14,585 nucleotides of DNA from JACRGC01 sp035288785 (GCA_035288785.1 DATDZF010000086.1:1-14585); one strand, 5' to 3'; positions 1 through 7,458 are shown, counted from the stretch's first letter. The notes: generated by a model not told the origin, from the sequence alone. A program made the numbers and translations.

Positions 1-1109
1 TCCGCTTCCTGTTCCCAGGAGTTGTAATTGTACCAGGATCCGCTGCTTTCCAAGCGCGCATCATAGATCAGGTCCTTTTGATAGGTAACCGCATCCTCGA
101 ATATGGGGACCAGGTTGGTTTCCTGCGCCCTCAAGGAGAAGGGACCGGGCAGTGCGTACAGCTCGTATTCCTCCAAGCTGGAGATGGATGGCTGATCCCC
201 GCTCATACCACTATCCTCTTCTCCATAATTACTGTTTAATGCGCGTTGAGAAGAAGTGTCGCCCAGATAACCACCGGCACCCCCATAACTCGAAAGCTTG
301 ATGCTCCCCGCTACAAGCCTCATGCTCGCATTCGTTACATTCCAGCTTGCAGTGTTGGAAATTTTAGCCCAGAACCTGAATTGGGCCTGTTTGTCATTTT
401 CAATGTCCAGGAAATAGGCGGGTTCCCAAGAGATCCCTTTCGTGATATAGCTGAGCGTTGCCTTCCTTGGCGCCTTGCCCGTATCCTTCCACGTCAATTC
501 AAGGTTAATTCCATTTGACGGGTAATAATTTGAGGGTTGGATCAACCCGCCGGCACTCCTTGCGGCCAATTCGGCATTATTTTTTGTGTTGTTTGGCAAG
601 TCCGGTTTTTCAGTAAGCATCACGTTTTGTATGGCGCCTAGCTGTAGGCTCATGAAGGGGATGCTCTCGTTCAGGAGGGTGCCCGCAAGTGCGAATTTAT
701 AATTCACATTGGAAAGGACGGCGGCCTCATCGCCCAGGTAAATGAGTTTTCCATTAATAAGCCCCTTGTCGGTAATCAGTTGCAGGTTTTTATTCAAGTT
801 TTGCGCAAGCACAGCGCGGACATTCAGGGAAGCGATGATATTTTGGGCAGCAACAACTTTTTGCTCCTTGTTGATCCTTATATCCGTTACCTTGGAATTC
901 TCCTCGATGATGCGTATGGTTTTTGGGAACACGTTCGGCTCCACTATTGTGGAGAATGCGTTGCCACTATCCAAATTGGCTTCTTTCGTTATCAGTGCAA
1001 CCTGCTGGGGGTATATTACAATGTCCTTGATGTTGAAAACCACATCGGCAGCCGGTATAGCGGACATGAAAAAAAGGAGCATCAACAATGAAATTCCTAT
1101 CCTGCCCAT
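1..1109 (-). CDS. Secreted DUF4139-domain protein, 3' end beyond window
   Basis: The minus-strand frame is open from an ATG at 1109 to the left edge, about 369 codons with no stop. Residues 1-21 form a signal peptide (hydrophobic core SLLMLLFFM, likely cleavage near PAA). The stretch around residues 218-270, with SYITKGISWEPAY at 220-232 and a following AKISNTASW...LVAGS, matches the conserved core of DUF4139, whose members are usually exported beta-rich proteins of unknown role. A second DUF4139-like segment (YELYALPGPFSL) comes near residue 320. GGTGAT lies 5 nt before the ATG and fixes the start. The TadC-like gene ends 110 bp upstream on the same strand. No enzymatic function is claimed. 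The family call is from remembered motifs, not a profile search. Confidence 0.8.
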   Translation of the reverse strand, partial: MGRIGISLLMLLFFMSAIPAADVVFNIKDIVIYPQQVALITKEANLDSGNAFSTIVEPNVFPKTIRIIEENSKVTDIRINKEQKVVAAQNIIASLNVRAVLAQNLNKNLQLITDKGLINGKLIYLGDEAAVLSNVNYKFALAGTLLNESIPFMSLQLGAIQNVMLTEKPDLPNNTKNNAELAARSAGGLIQPSNYYPSNGINLELTWKDTGKAPRKATLSYITKGISWEPAYFLDIENDKQAQFRFWAKISNTASWNVTNASMRLVAGSIKLSSYGGAGGYLGDTSSQRALNSNYGEEDSGMSGDQPSISSLEEYELYALPGPFSLRAQETNLVPIFEDAVTYQKDLIYDARLESSGSWYNYNSWEQEA

Positions 1110-1158
1110 CGCAATCACCAGGAAGGGTTAGCGCATCCGGATATTAAAACTTATTTTT

Positions 1159-1175
1159 TAGGGGACCGGCCCCTA
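1159..1175. repeat. Small palindrome (copy E of palindromic family, doubtful)
   Basis: TAGGGG and CCCCTA form a 6-bp stem around ACCGG, just beyond the 3' end of the TadC-like gene. It resembles the core of the palindrome at 2151-2170 (TAGGGAACC...CCCTACT) but is shorter. It could be a degenerate family member or an unrelated hairpin. Confidence 0.35.
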
Positions 1176-1219
1176 CTTATCCTCTGACTCCCAAATAATA
1201 GTACTGATCATATTTGGGA

Positions 1220-2068
1220 TCAATAAGTCAAAAGCGCGGGTGTTTTTTCCTTTATGTAGGCAAGCACCAGTACATCGAGAGCCGGAAATACAATTATGAA
1301 CGCAGTGTATATGTCCGAGGTTGAGATTGTCATGGAAAGGAAAGTAGAGCTGATGATCAGGTAGGCAGATAGGAACGCGGGGATGATGCAGCTGATTGCA
1401 ATGAATAGAAGGCTCCAAAGCGCCATCTTGCCTGAAAATTCCCTTGCCTTGCTCTTCTGGATAAGCATTAATTCGTCGCACTGCTTTTGCAGGCTGCTAG
1501 CGTCCGTGCCGCTTTCATAAATGAAAATAAGCTGGGAAATGATCCGCTTGACCCTGATGGAATCCGTGGAGACCGCCAATTCCCAAAGCGCCTCTGGGAT
1601 TGTGGCGCCGCCTTTCTCAATTAACGCGGAGGTTTTGCTAAATTCTCTGCTTAAAATCCCATATCCCCCATCACCTAGGTCATCGATGATTTTTTCGAAG
1701 GGATTTTGCATCTGAAGGGCGATGATAATTCCCCCAAGGGCAAGCGAAAGCTCCCTTTCAAGCTGTTCCGAGCGCTTCCGCTTGAGGTATGCGGGATATT
1801 TCAGGAGGATGCCAATTGTTAGGGCGCAAAAACCAGGGATGAATGCGGAAGCAGCAAGCATATCTCCCAGCAATATGAACTGAATTAATCCTCCCATTAT
1901 CCCCAGTATGCCCGATATGATGATTGAAAATGAGAACCACTCCCTCGGGTTTGCTTCCAATCCGGCCTGCCGCAGCTCCTCCCCAAGGTGGGGGTAATTG
2001 AAATTGGGGAAATACTGGGAAAAATCGTGGAGAGCTGCGAATTCCCGCACTGCTTTGTCTAAGTCCAA
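1220..2068 (-). CDS. TadC/PilC-like type II/IV secretion system F-domain membrane protein
   Basis: This 282-residue protein resembles archaeal TadC/ArlJ-type membrane platform proteins, which sit in the cytoplasmic membrane and work with a secretion ATPase to assemble type IV pilus-like filaments. Hydrophobic segments lie near residues 45-90 (two) and 215-270 (two). Between them is a cytoplasmic helical region with the F-domain-like pattern ERELSLALGGIIIALQMQNPFEKIIDDL. The start is a TTG at 2068, because the same frame has a TGA seven codons-worth of bases or fewer upstream; GGAGAG lies 11 nt before it. Another frame upstream reads LIDSVVERLNRI and would join smoothly with a single-base change, so the N terminus may be frameshifted. 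No ATPase partner lies in the window; the three prepilin-like genes at 3956-5441 are plausible clients. Confidence 0.78.
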   Translation of the reverse strand: MDLDKAVREFAALHDFSQYFPNFNYPHLGEELRQAGLEANPREWFSFSIIISGILGIMGGLIQFILLGDMLAASAFIPGFCALTIGILLKYPAYLKRKRSEQLERELSLALGGIIIALQMQNPFEKIIDDLGDGGYGILSREFSKTSALIEKGGATIPEALWELAVSTDSIRVKRIISQLIFIYESGTDASSLQKQCDELMLIQKSKAREFSGKMALWSLLFIAISCIIPAFLSAYLIISSTFLSMTISTSDIYTAFIIVFPALDVLVLAYIKEKTPALLTY

Positions 2069-2110
2069 TTCTATTCAGTCTCTCCACGACCGAATCAATC
2101 AAATTCCTAC

Positions 2111-2136
2111 TTCTTTTTCTTCCTCTCCGCGGGCTT
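2111..2136 (-). repeat. Duplicated 3' end of the eS6 gene
   Basis: These 26 bases are identical to 2204-2229, the last codons of the eS6 gene, at a spacing of 93 bp. In the eS6 direction both copies spell KPAERKKKK followed by a stop (TAA in the gene, TAG in the copy). The copy has no gene body attached. The spacer contains the palindrome at 2151-2170, so the arrangement looks like an insertion flanked by a duplicated gene end. Confidence 0.85.
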
Positions 2137-2150
2137 TCCCTCAACCCCTA

Positions 2151-2200
2151 TAGGGAACCTAGGTTCCCTACTCGGGTTGCCTCTACCCTCCTATTTTGAT
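2151..2200 (-). repeat. Palindromic repeat, copy D
   Basis: TAGGGAACCT AGGTTCCCTA at 2151-2170 is a perfect 20-base palindrome. Read on the minus strand it is preceded by an AT-rich AAAATAGG and by GGGTAGAGGC. The same order (AT-rich, G-run, GTAGAGGC, palindrome) occurs at 10461-10515, and a related order at 10596-10650. It lies directly behind the eS6 stop codon. Confidence 0.7.
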
Positions 2201-2634
2201 TATTTCTTTTTCTTCCTCTCCGCGGGCTTATCCTCCTTTGGCTTCTGGTCCTTGGGGGTGAGTTTCAATCCCAATTCCTCCAGGGCCTTTGGCCCGTATT
2301 CCACAACCATGAGGCTTAGTTGGTTGATCGTTGGTGAAACCGTGTTCCCCACGATCGTCTTTTTCTTCTTGAAGCCCTTCCGAAGAAGCTTTATGCCAGG
2401 GGGATTTGATAGCACAAGGCCAGCGCGCCTCTGGCCATTCACTTCTGGCCGCATCGGAAAGCCGTCCTTGTCGCTTCCACCGCGGATCTCGAGCTTGTAG
2501 CCCGGAAGCTCAGCTGCCATGCCCCCATCGAACTGGTCCCCGATCTTCTTCCCATAAAGGAGCATCTCCCGCTCCCTTGGGACCTCCTTCTGGTAGCTCT
2601 TTCCCGCCTTTACGTCGTTAATAACCAATTTCAT
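2200..2634 (-). CDS. rps6e: 30S ribosomal protein eS6
   Basis: This 144-residue protein is the archaeal/eukaryotic small-subunit protein S6e, with MKLVINDVKAGKSYQKEV at the N terminus and GGSDKDGFPMRPEVNG...RRAGLVLSNPPG in the middle. FKKKKTIVGNTVSPTINQLSL and a basic tail ending KKKK follow. The length fits archaeal eS6 with a short lysine-rich extension. AGGTG lies a few bases before the ATG. The gene is divergent from trpS, with 110 bp between the two starts. Its last 26 bases recur 93 bp downstream (2111-2136). Family identification is firm. Confidence 0.97.
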   Translation of the reverse strand: MKLVINDVKAGKSYQKEVPREREMLLYGKKIGDQFDGGMAAELPGYKLEIRGGSDKDGFPMRPEVNGQRRAGLVLSNPPGIKLLRKGFKKKKTIVGNTVSPTINQLSLMVVEYGPKALEELGLKLTPKDQKPKEDKPAERKKKK

Positions 2635-2710
2635 GCAAACACCTGCTTAGTAGTATAGCAATTAAAAGCGTTCTTACTGAAAGAATAAGCGCATTAAGAT
2701 GTGAAAACAA

Positions 2711-2720
2711 TTTTATAAAT
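2711..2720 (+). promoter_or_regulatory. TATA box of trpS
   Basis: TTTTATAAAT lies 25-34 bases before the trpS start codon. A ribosome binding site GGAGG follows at 2731-2735, so any leader is very short. Confidence 0.65.
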
Positions 2721-2744
2721 GTTGCCTTATGGAGGAGTGATGAA

Positions 2745-3866
2745 ATGGCCGAGAAATTCACCGTGACCCCCTGGAAAGTGGAGGGGAGCATTGACTATGA
2801 GCGCCTCGTCAAGGACTTCGGGACCGAGCATATAGATGATGCGCTCCTGCGGCGGATAAAGGCGCTAGCCGGCGGCGAATTGCACCACTTCCTGCGCAGG
2901 AAGATCTTCTTTTCCCACCGCGACATGAACTGGGTGCTCGATGAGTATTCCAAGGGCAACAAGTTCTTCCTTTACACCGGCAGGGGGCCTTCCGGGCACA
3001 CGCACATTGGCCATACGATCCCGTGGATGTTCACCAAGTGGCTGCAGGATAAGTTCGATGCGGATTTGTGGTTCCAGCTCACGGATGATGAAAAGTTCCT
3101 ATTCAAGGATGATTTGACCCTCGAGCAGACCAATTCGCTTGCATACGAGAACGCACTTGACATAATTGCAATGGGTTTCAAGCCCGGGAAAACCTTCATA
3201 TTCGCGGATACCGACTATGCAAAAACCCTCTACAGGGAATCGCTCAAGGTCGCAAAGAAGCTGACCCTTTCCACGGCAAAAGCGGTCTTTGGCTTTACGG
3301 ACTCAAATAATGTGGGGGAGGCGTTCTTTACATCCTTTCAATCCGTGCCCGCGTTCCTGCCATCCGTGAAAAAGGGGAGGAACATTCCCTGCCTGATCCC
3401 GCATGCAATTGACCAGGACGCGCATTTCCGCGTGAGCCGCGACATCCTGCCAAAATTGGGCTTCTACAAGCCAGCGGCGATCCATTGCCGGTTCCTTCCC
3501 GCCCTATCTGCCGGAGGGAAGATGAGTGCATCCGAGAAGGAGACCGCGATCTACACCACCGACTCGCCAGAAGTTGTGGAGAAAAAAATCAAGAAATACG
3601 CATTCTCTGGCGGCGCGGCATCCGTTGAGGAGCACCGCAGGCATGGCGGCAAGCCCGAAATCGATGTTTCCTACCAATGGCTTACGTTTTTTGAGGAGGA
3701 CGACTCGAAATTGAAGCAGCTGCACGATGAATATGCCTCCGGAAAACTGCTCTCCGGCGAATTGAAGCTCATCCTGATAGAGAAGCTGCAATCGTTCCTA
3801 AAGGAGCACCAGCGCAAGAGGGAAAGCGCCAAGAAAGTGCTTGATAAATTCATTTTGAAGGATTAG
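2745..3866 (+). CDS. trpS: Tryptophanyl-tRNA synthetase (archaeal type)
   Basis: This 373-residue class I aminoacyl-tRNA synthetase charges tRNA-Trp with tryptophan in the cytoplasm. The nucleotide-binding signature is GHTHIGH at residues 84-90 (the HIGH element, with the archaeal PSG lead-in). The KMSKS element appears as GGKMSAS near residue 259. AIDQDAHFRVSRD and the C-terminal tRNA-binding helices (FLKEHQRKRESAKK) are present, as is the N-terminal extension typical of archaeal and eukaryotic enzymes. The start at 2745 is supported by GGAGG nine bases upstream. The gene stands alone on the plus strand, divergent from eS6 and convergent with the prepilin-like cluster. Confidence 0.97.
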   Translation: MAEKFTVTPWKVEGSIDYERLVKDFGTEHIDDALLRRIKALAGGELHHFLRRKIFFSHRDMNWVLDEYSKGNKFFLYTGRGPSGHTHIGHTIPWMFTKWLQDKFDADLWFQLTDDEKFLFKDDLTLEQTNSLAYENALDIIAMGFKPGKTFIFADTDYAKTLYRESLKVAKKLTLSTAKAVFGFTDSNNVGEAFFTSFQSVPAFLPSVKKGRNIPCLIPHAIDQDAHFRVSRDILPKLGFYKPAAIHCRFLPALSAGGKMSASEKETAIYTTDSPEVVEKKIKKYAFSGGAASVEEHRRHGGKPEIDVSYQWLTFFEEDDSKLKQLHDEYASGKLLSGELKLILIEKLQSFLKEHQRKRESAKKVLDKFILKD

Positions 3867-3955
3867 GCGCCCAAAATGAAGGATGGTTTCTGGGTTTTAC
3901 CTTATATTTCTTTCCTTTAGGATAATCGAGAATATCCCAAAATTGCATCCAATAA

Positions 3956-4702
3956 TTAGGTTGTTCCCGTCAGGGGCTTTGCGCAGATCTGTATCGCAGG
4001 GCAGCTGGCTTCCGTGCAAACGCCGCCGCTCGAGAATCCTTTCTTGAGGATGATCTCGTAGACCCTAGCTTCCCTCCCCAATGTTTGCCACCTCGATGGA
4101 GACCTCAACTTGGTATCCTCGCTTGTGGGGTCGAATACGTCGCGGGGCTTGCCCGAAGTCTTCGGGTCGCAAACGCTCTCATAAAGGATGGGGCAGGGGG
4201 TATTGGAAAGCTCGGTGCATCCCTCCTGCTCCTCTGCGGAAACGCCATCAAGGCCCTTCAGGTCCTGGAGGTCGATTTCCCCGGAGATATCCACGCACAC
4301 ATCCGCCTTCGAAACTTCGCCGGGAACGAACCTTTCGATGTCTGGCTTGTAGCTTGCAAGCTCCAATTTCCAGCAGCCGCTTGAATGCCCCGCGCACAGC
4401 CTGCAGAAAATGGGGTCGGAATAATAGACGAACCTTAGCGCATCAACCCTATCGCCTCCGCAGGAGGGCATGCGGAAAATCACGGACCTCTTCGAGGGCG
4501 GTGATTGGAGCGCCAGATCCTGCATCGCGTTCTGCAGGTTGTATACCTCCGCCCGAAGTTCTGCGATGCACTTTTGCTTGCCGGTGTCGTTGAATACCAG
4601 AAGGGCAATGGAAAGCGATGCGAGGAGGATGATGATCGCAATCACAAGCTCAATTGGAGCGTCTACTTGCGACCTAAGCCGTTTTGATGATAGCGTATGC
4701 AT
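3956..4702 (-). CDS. Prepilin-like, cysteine-rich secreted protein
   Basis: The 248-residue product has a short basic N terminus (KRLRSQVDAPIE) followed by a single hydrophobic helix, residues about 17-40 (LVIAIIILLASLSIALLVF). This is the class III signal peptide/type IV prepilin layout, with a conserved glutamate just before the helix. The remaining 200 residues are presumably extracellular and contain twelve cysteines, an even number, suggesting disulfide bonds. No Shine-Dalgarno is visible. An ATTAAATTG box about 28 bases before the ATG suggests a leaderless start, or the gene may be read through from the two pilin-like genes upstream (39-bp gap). Specific function unknown. Confidence 0.75.
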   Translation of the reverse strand: MHTLSSKRLRSQVDAPIELVIAIIILLASLSIALLVFNDTGKQKCIAELRAEVYNLQNAMQDLALQSPPSKRSVIFRMPSCGGDRVDALRFVYYSDPIFCRLCAGHSSGCWKLELASYKPDIERFVPGEVSKADVCVDISGEIDLQDLKGLDGVSAEEQEGCTELSNTPCPILYESVCDPKTSGKPRDVFDPTSEDTKLRSPSRWQTLGREARVYEIILKKGFSSGGVCTEASCPAIQICAKPLTGTT

Positions 4703-4741
4703 ACAAAATCAGAACGAAGAAGCCCAATTTAATGGTATCCC

Positions 4742-4945
4742 CTATAAGCCGCGCTTCAACAGGAATGATGCCGTATTAATTAAGTTTCTGCTTTCCTCGA
4801 GGTTGCCGGAGGCGGCATCGCTCGCCCGGTTGAGGATCGGCTTTATGAGCGTGTAGATTAGGATCGCTGCGATCACCATCACGATCAGCATGTAGATCGG
4901 GGTCCAGTCGCTTGCGCCCTTCAATTTCATTATGCTATCACTCAT
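4742..4945 (-). CDS. Small prepilin-like membrane protein
   Basis: This 67-residue protein has the motif KGASDWTPIY before a long hydrophobic helix (MLIVMVIAAILIYTLIKPIL, residues about 19-38) and a short charged C-terminal helix. Its start codon overlaps the last 8 bases of the upstream gene, so the two are translationally coupled. A second ATG at 4930 (MKLKGAS), preceded by GTGAT, is also possible and would leave only the typical prepilin leader. It could be a minor pilin or an assembly subunit. Confidence 0.72.
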   Translation of the reverse strand: MSDSIMKLKGASDWTPIYMLIVMVIAAILIYTLIKPILNRASDAASGNLEESRNLINTASFLLKRGL

Positions 4946-5441
4946 CTATTCCGCAAACCTCAACGCAGGTTTCAGTTGCGGAGCCGGGCTTTTGGACGGA
5001 AGTGATCACAACGCAATAGTATGGCGGATCGTCCCGCTGCTCGTTGGCGCATGTGACTACCATCACGTCCATCTTCTTGGAGGCGGTGATGGTGTTGTCG
5101 TTCGTAATTGCCAAGGGCGCATCATCCCCGTTTCCGCATATGTCGTCCGCTTCGCCTGCGCATTTGAATACAATGTCCCTTGCACTTACCGGAAGGTCGG
5201 TTACCAGCTCTCCCCTCCGGAGCTCCTCCCCCTTCTCGAATGTGATTTTCTGGGGGGTATTGGTGCCATAACCCCTTGAATGGAGGTCCCTAAGGCCGTC
5301 CTTGATGATGGAAAGCGGCTTTCCCCCTATGACGCCGCCGCCGAATATGCCAAGGATGTTCAATAGCACTCCAAGTATCGCCAGTGCGACGATGACTGAA
5401 ATGACTAGCATCATTGTCTCGAACGCCTGTCCTCTTGCCAT
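4938..5441 (-). CDS. Prepilin-like protein with extracellular cysteine domain
   Basis: The 167-residue protein begins MARGQAFETMMLVISVIVALAILGV. A basic residue, a small residue, Q and E at the start of a hydrophobic helix is the archaeal class III signal peptide/pilin pattern. The rest is hydrophilic with six cysteines (FKC...DIC, VTC, YYC, ETCVEVC), probably disulfide-bonded outside the cell. It is first in a minus-strand set of three pilin-like genes, overlapping the next by 8 bases. A TATA box at 5489-5498 and a GGGGTAG-type site before the ATG support the start. Confidence 0.78.
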   Translation of the reverse strand: MARGQAFETMMLVISVIVALAILGVLLNILGIFGGGVIGGKPLSIIKDGLRDLHSRGYGTNTPQKITFEKGEELRRGELVTDLPVSARDIVFKCAGEADDICGNGDDAPLAITNDNTITASKKMDVMVVTCANEQRDDPPYYCVVITSVQKPGSATETCVEVCGIDE

Positions 5442-5488
5442 AACATCTACCCCTTTTCAAAGCGATAACTAGCTAATAAGTTCGGGTT

Positions 5489-5498
5489 ATTTATAAAT
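5489..5498 (-). promoter_or_regulatory. TATA box of the prepilin-like operon
   Basis: ATTTATAAAT is a palindromic TATA box about 50 bases before the ATG at 5441. The tRNA-Phe promoter lies 25 bp away on the other strand, so this is a compact divergent promoter region. Confidence 0.6.
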
Positions 5499-5522
5499 CT
5501 TGTTTTTGGCTCCCACTCGTAG

Positions 5523-5530
5523 ATTTATAT
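5523..5530 (+). promoter_or_regulatory. TATA box of tRNA-Phe
   Basis: ATTTATAT lies about 40 bases before the mature 5' end of tRNA-Phe, as expected for a short 5' leader removed by RNase P. Confidence 0.55.
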
Positions 5531-5568
5531 TGCTTTTCAGCCAAATCAATTCCCCAGCTTATGTGTTT

Positions 5569-5727
5569 GCCGCTGTAGCTCAGCCTGGGAGAGCGTCCGG
5601 CTGAAGACCGGTATGTCGGGTGTTCAAACGCCTTGCTTTTCTTTTGGAAAAGAAAAGCGGTGGCGCCGCAAAAGAAAACCCTTTTGTGGCTTTGCCATAT
5701 TAGAGGCTGAACGTCACCCCAGCGGCA
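5569..5727 (+). tRNA. tRNA-Phe(GAA) with intron in the T loop
   Basis: Exon 1 is 5569-5628 and exon 2 is 5714-5727, giving a 74-nt tRNA including discriminator A. Acceptor GCCGCTG (5569-5575) pairs fully with CAGCGGC (5720-5726). The D arm is GCTC/GAGC. The anticodon loop CTGAAGA carries GAA at 5603-5605. T stem GGGTG (5618-5622) pairs with CACCC (5715-5719). Removing the intron gives T loop TTCAAAT. Pair 27:43 of the anticodon stem is T:T, a mismatch. Without recognising the intron the 3' half looks broken, so standard scanning could miss it. Confidence 0.93.
5629..5713 (+). other. 85-nt tRNA-Phe intron at position 59/60 with BHB motif
   Basis: A perfect bulge-helix-bulge motif spans the junctions. 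The outer helix is the T stem GGGTG/CACCC. The central 4-bp helix is TTCA (5623-5626) with TGAA (5708-5711). The bulges are AAC (5627-5629) and CGT (5712-5714), and the inner helix is GCCT (5630-5633) with AGGC (5704-5707). Cutting each bulge after its second base restores a standard T loop. Inside, CTTTTCTTTT/AAAAGAAAAG (5636-5657) forms a long pyrimidine/purine hairpin and TGGC-TTT-GCCA (5687-5697) a small one. No protein or C/D guide is encoded. Confidence 0.9.
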
Positions 5728-5782
5728 TTTCTCGTTCTGCATTGTCTTGGGTGGAAAAACCTATTCGGCGGTATTGTTTTGC
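5717..5782 (+). repeat. tRNA-Phe 3'-end direct repeat, copy 1
   Basis: The last 11 bases of tRNA-Phe (CCCCAGCGGCA) plus 55 bases downstream recur at 6717-6782, exactly 1,000 bp away, without gaps and with ten mismatches in 66. The best-conserved stretch is GGGTGGAAAAACCTATTCGG. This resembles an attachment site spanning a tRNA 3' end. Confidence 0.85.
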
Positions 5783-5809
5783 TTTTATTTCTGTTTTTTT
5801 ACAGAATTT

Positions 5810-6073
5810 CTAAATTCTCCATTTTAAAACGAAATAAGCAAATGCAACTAAAGCCGAGCCTATCCCGAAGCTTATCAAATAAGATTTTGTGTAGTATTCC
5901 GACATCAAAACGATCATTAAAAATACTATTATCGCAAGTGAACAATGAAAAATTTTTTTCATAAATGGACTAAGCTCGTTTCCTCGTTCACGTTCAGCCC
6001 ATTCCTCTTCAGTATAAGTTGTTGAAACAGTACTTCCATCCCCCCTCGTATGAGTAACTGTTCTTGTCGGCAT
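5810..6073 (-). CDS. Small membrane protein, unrecognised
   Basis: An 87-residue protein with a hydrophilic N-terminal third (PTRTVTHTRGDGSTVSTTYT, then a charged helix) and two hydrophobic segments near residues 43-60 and 67-84. A strong ribosome binding site (AGGAGG, 3 bases before the ATG) and a TTTTAAA box further up support expression. It is divergent from the 6144 gene. I do not recognise a family. Confidence 0.65.
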   Translation of the reverse strand: MPTRTVTHTRGDGSTVSTTYTEEEWAERERGNELSPFMKKIFHCSLAIIVFLMIVLMSEYYTKSYLISFGIGSALVAFAYFVLKWRI

Positions 6074-6143
6074 ATTTCCTCCTAAAATATTATCTTTTAT
6101 GGGTTTAAAAGGTTAGTTGAACCTAGGTTTTAGGTGATAGATT

Positions 6144-6677
6144 GTGTTTGATTTAGGCTACTTAAATTCGTCAAAATTAGGGTCGTTGTTTAACCTGATG
6201 TTCTTGCTGACCCCTATATCATTCGCTCTGATTTTACTCGGTAATCCGGCAAATTTCAATCCGACACCTTCTTTAAATAATCTCCTCATTCTTGCGCTTG
6301 AAACCTTTGTGACACTTGTAGTGCTATTTTTAGGGTTTGCAAGGGAAGCAATAATGTTGCGTTCGCCTCAAATCAGGAAAAAAATTCTCTCTCCGATACT
6401 CTTGAAAAACTTCGAATTTTCAGCGTTTAACCTATTTGAAGCCCTTAATTCGTTTGTCTGGTTCGGTCTAACCCTTTGGAATTGGAATACTCTTTATTAC
6501 GAAAAGCTCAAGACCGACCCATACTTGTTTGGTGGCATTTTATGGCTACAGATTTCCTTACTTACCGGAGCAGTGCTATACTTAGTTTTTTTGAACGTGA
6601 TTGCTGCAAAATATAAAACAAACCCGGTCAAGGCGATCGTAGGCACAACTTCCAGAAACAGGAAGAAATCTCGTTAA
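6144..6677 (+). CDS. Membrane protein, unrecognised
   Basis: A 177-residue protein starting at GTG 6144, preceded by AGGTGAT with good spacing. About four hydrophobic segments are visible (near residues 13-33, 44-65, 98-115 and 130-153), followed by a basic tail ending NRKKSR. The base composition is AT-rich compared with trpS or enolase, which fits recent acquisition with the putative element. No family recognised. Confidence 0.65.
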   Translation: MFDLGYLNSSKLGSLFNLMFLLTPISFALILLGNPANFNPTPSLNNLLILALETFVTLVVLFLGFAREAIMLRSPQIRKKILSPILLKNFEFSAFNLFEALNSFVWFGLTLWNWNTLYYEKLKTDPYLFGGILWLQISLLTGAVLYLVFLNVIAAKYKTNPVKAIVGTTSRNRKKSR

Positions 6678-6716
6678 AGTTGTTCCGCCCCTTTTTCATC
6701 GCTTTTTCGGGTTTCC

Positions 6717-6782
6717 CCCCAGCGGCACTCCTCATTATGCAATATTTTGGGTGGAAAAACCTATTCGGAGGTATCGCTTTGC
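6717..6782 (+). repeat. tRNA-Phe 3'-end direct repeat, copy 2
   Basis: Partner of 5717-5782. The tRNA-derived part is only CCCCAGCGGCA; upstream of it (GGGTTTCC) the sequence no longer matches the T arm, so this is a fragment and not a second tRNA. Confidence 0.85.
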
Positions 6783-6846
6783 CGTTACCGTAGTTTATTG
6801 AAGCATCTGCACGCCTCCAGCTTATTCCCTCTTTCAAAGCCCAAAT

Positions 6847-7434
<588 letters not shown>

Positions 7435-7449
7435 AGTATTTAACCCGAG

Positions 7450-7458
7450 TTTATAAAA
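7450..7458 (-). promoter_or_regulatory. TATA box of the DUF4256 gene
   Basis: TTTATAAAA (plus-strand reading) is centred about 20-26 bases before the two candidate start codons, implying a leaderless or nearly leaderless transcript. Confidence 0.55.

Larger units (their letters stand above)
5728..6782. mobile_element. Putative element between tRNA-Phe 3'-end repeats
   Basis: The stretch is bounded by the 66-bp direct repeat and is visibly more AT-rich than the flanking genes. It carries two divergent genes for small unrecognised membrane proteins (5810-6073 minus, 6144-6677 plus). No integrase, transposase or replication gene is present. If it is an integrated element it is a remnant or a non-autonomous cargo unit. 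A segmental duplication of the tRNA end is the alternative. Confidence 0.45.

Noticed and set aside
4081..4593. 170-codon plus-strand frame opposite the prepilin-like gene
   Set aside because: Arg/Pro-rich composition typical of an antisense shadow; the minus strand has a signal-like N terminus and a cysteine pattern.
5629..5713. C/D box guide inside the tRNA-Phe intron, as in archaeal tRNA-Trp introns
   Set aside because: Only a CTGA is present; no C box (RUGAUGA) occurs.
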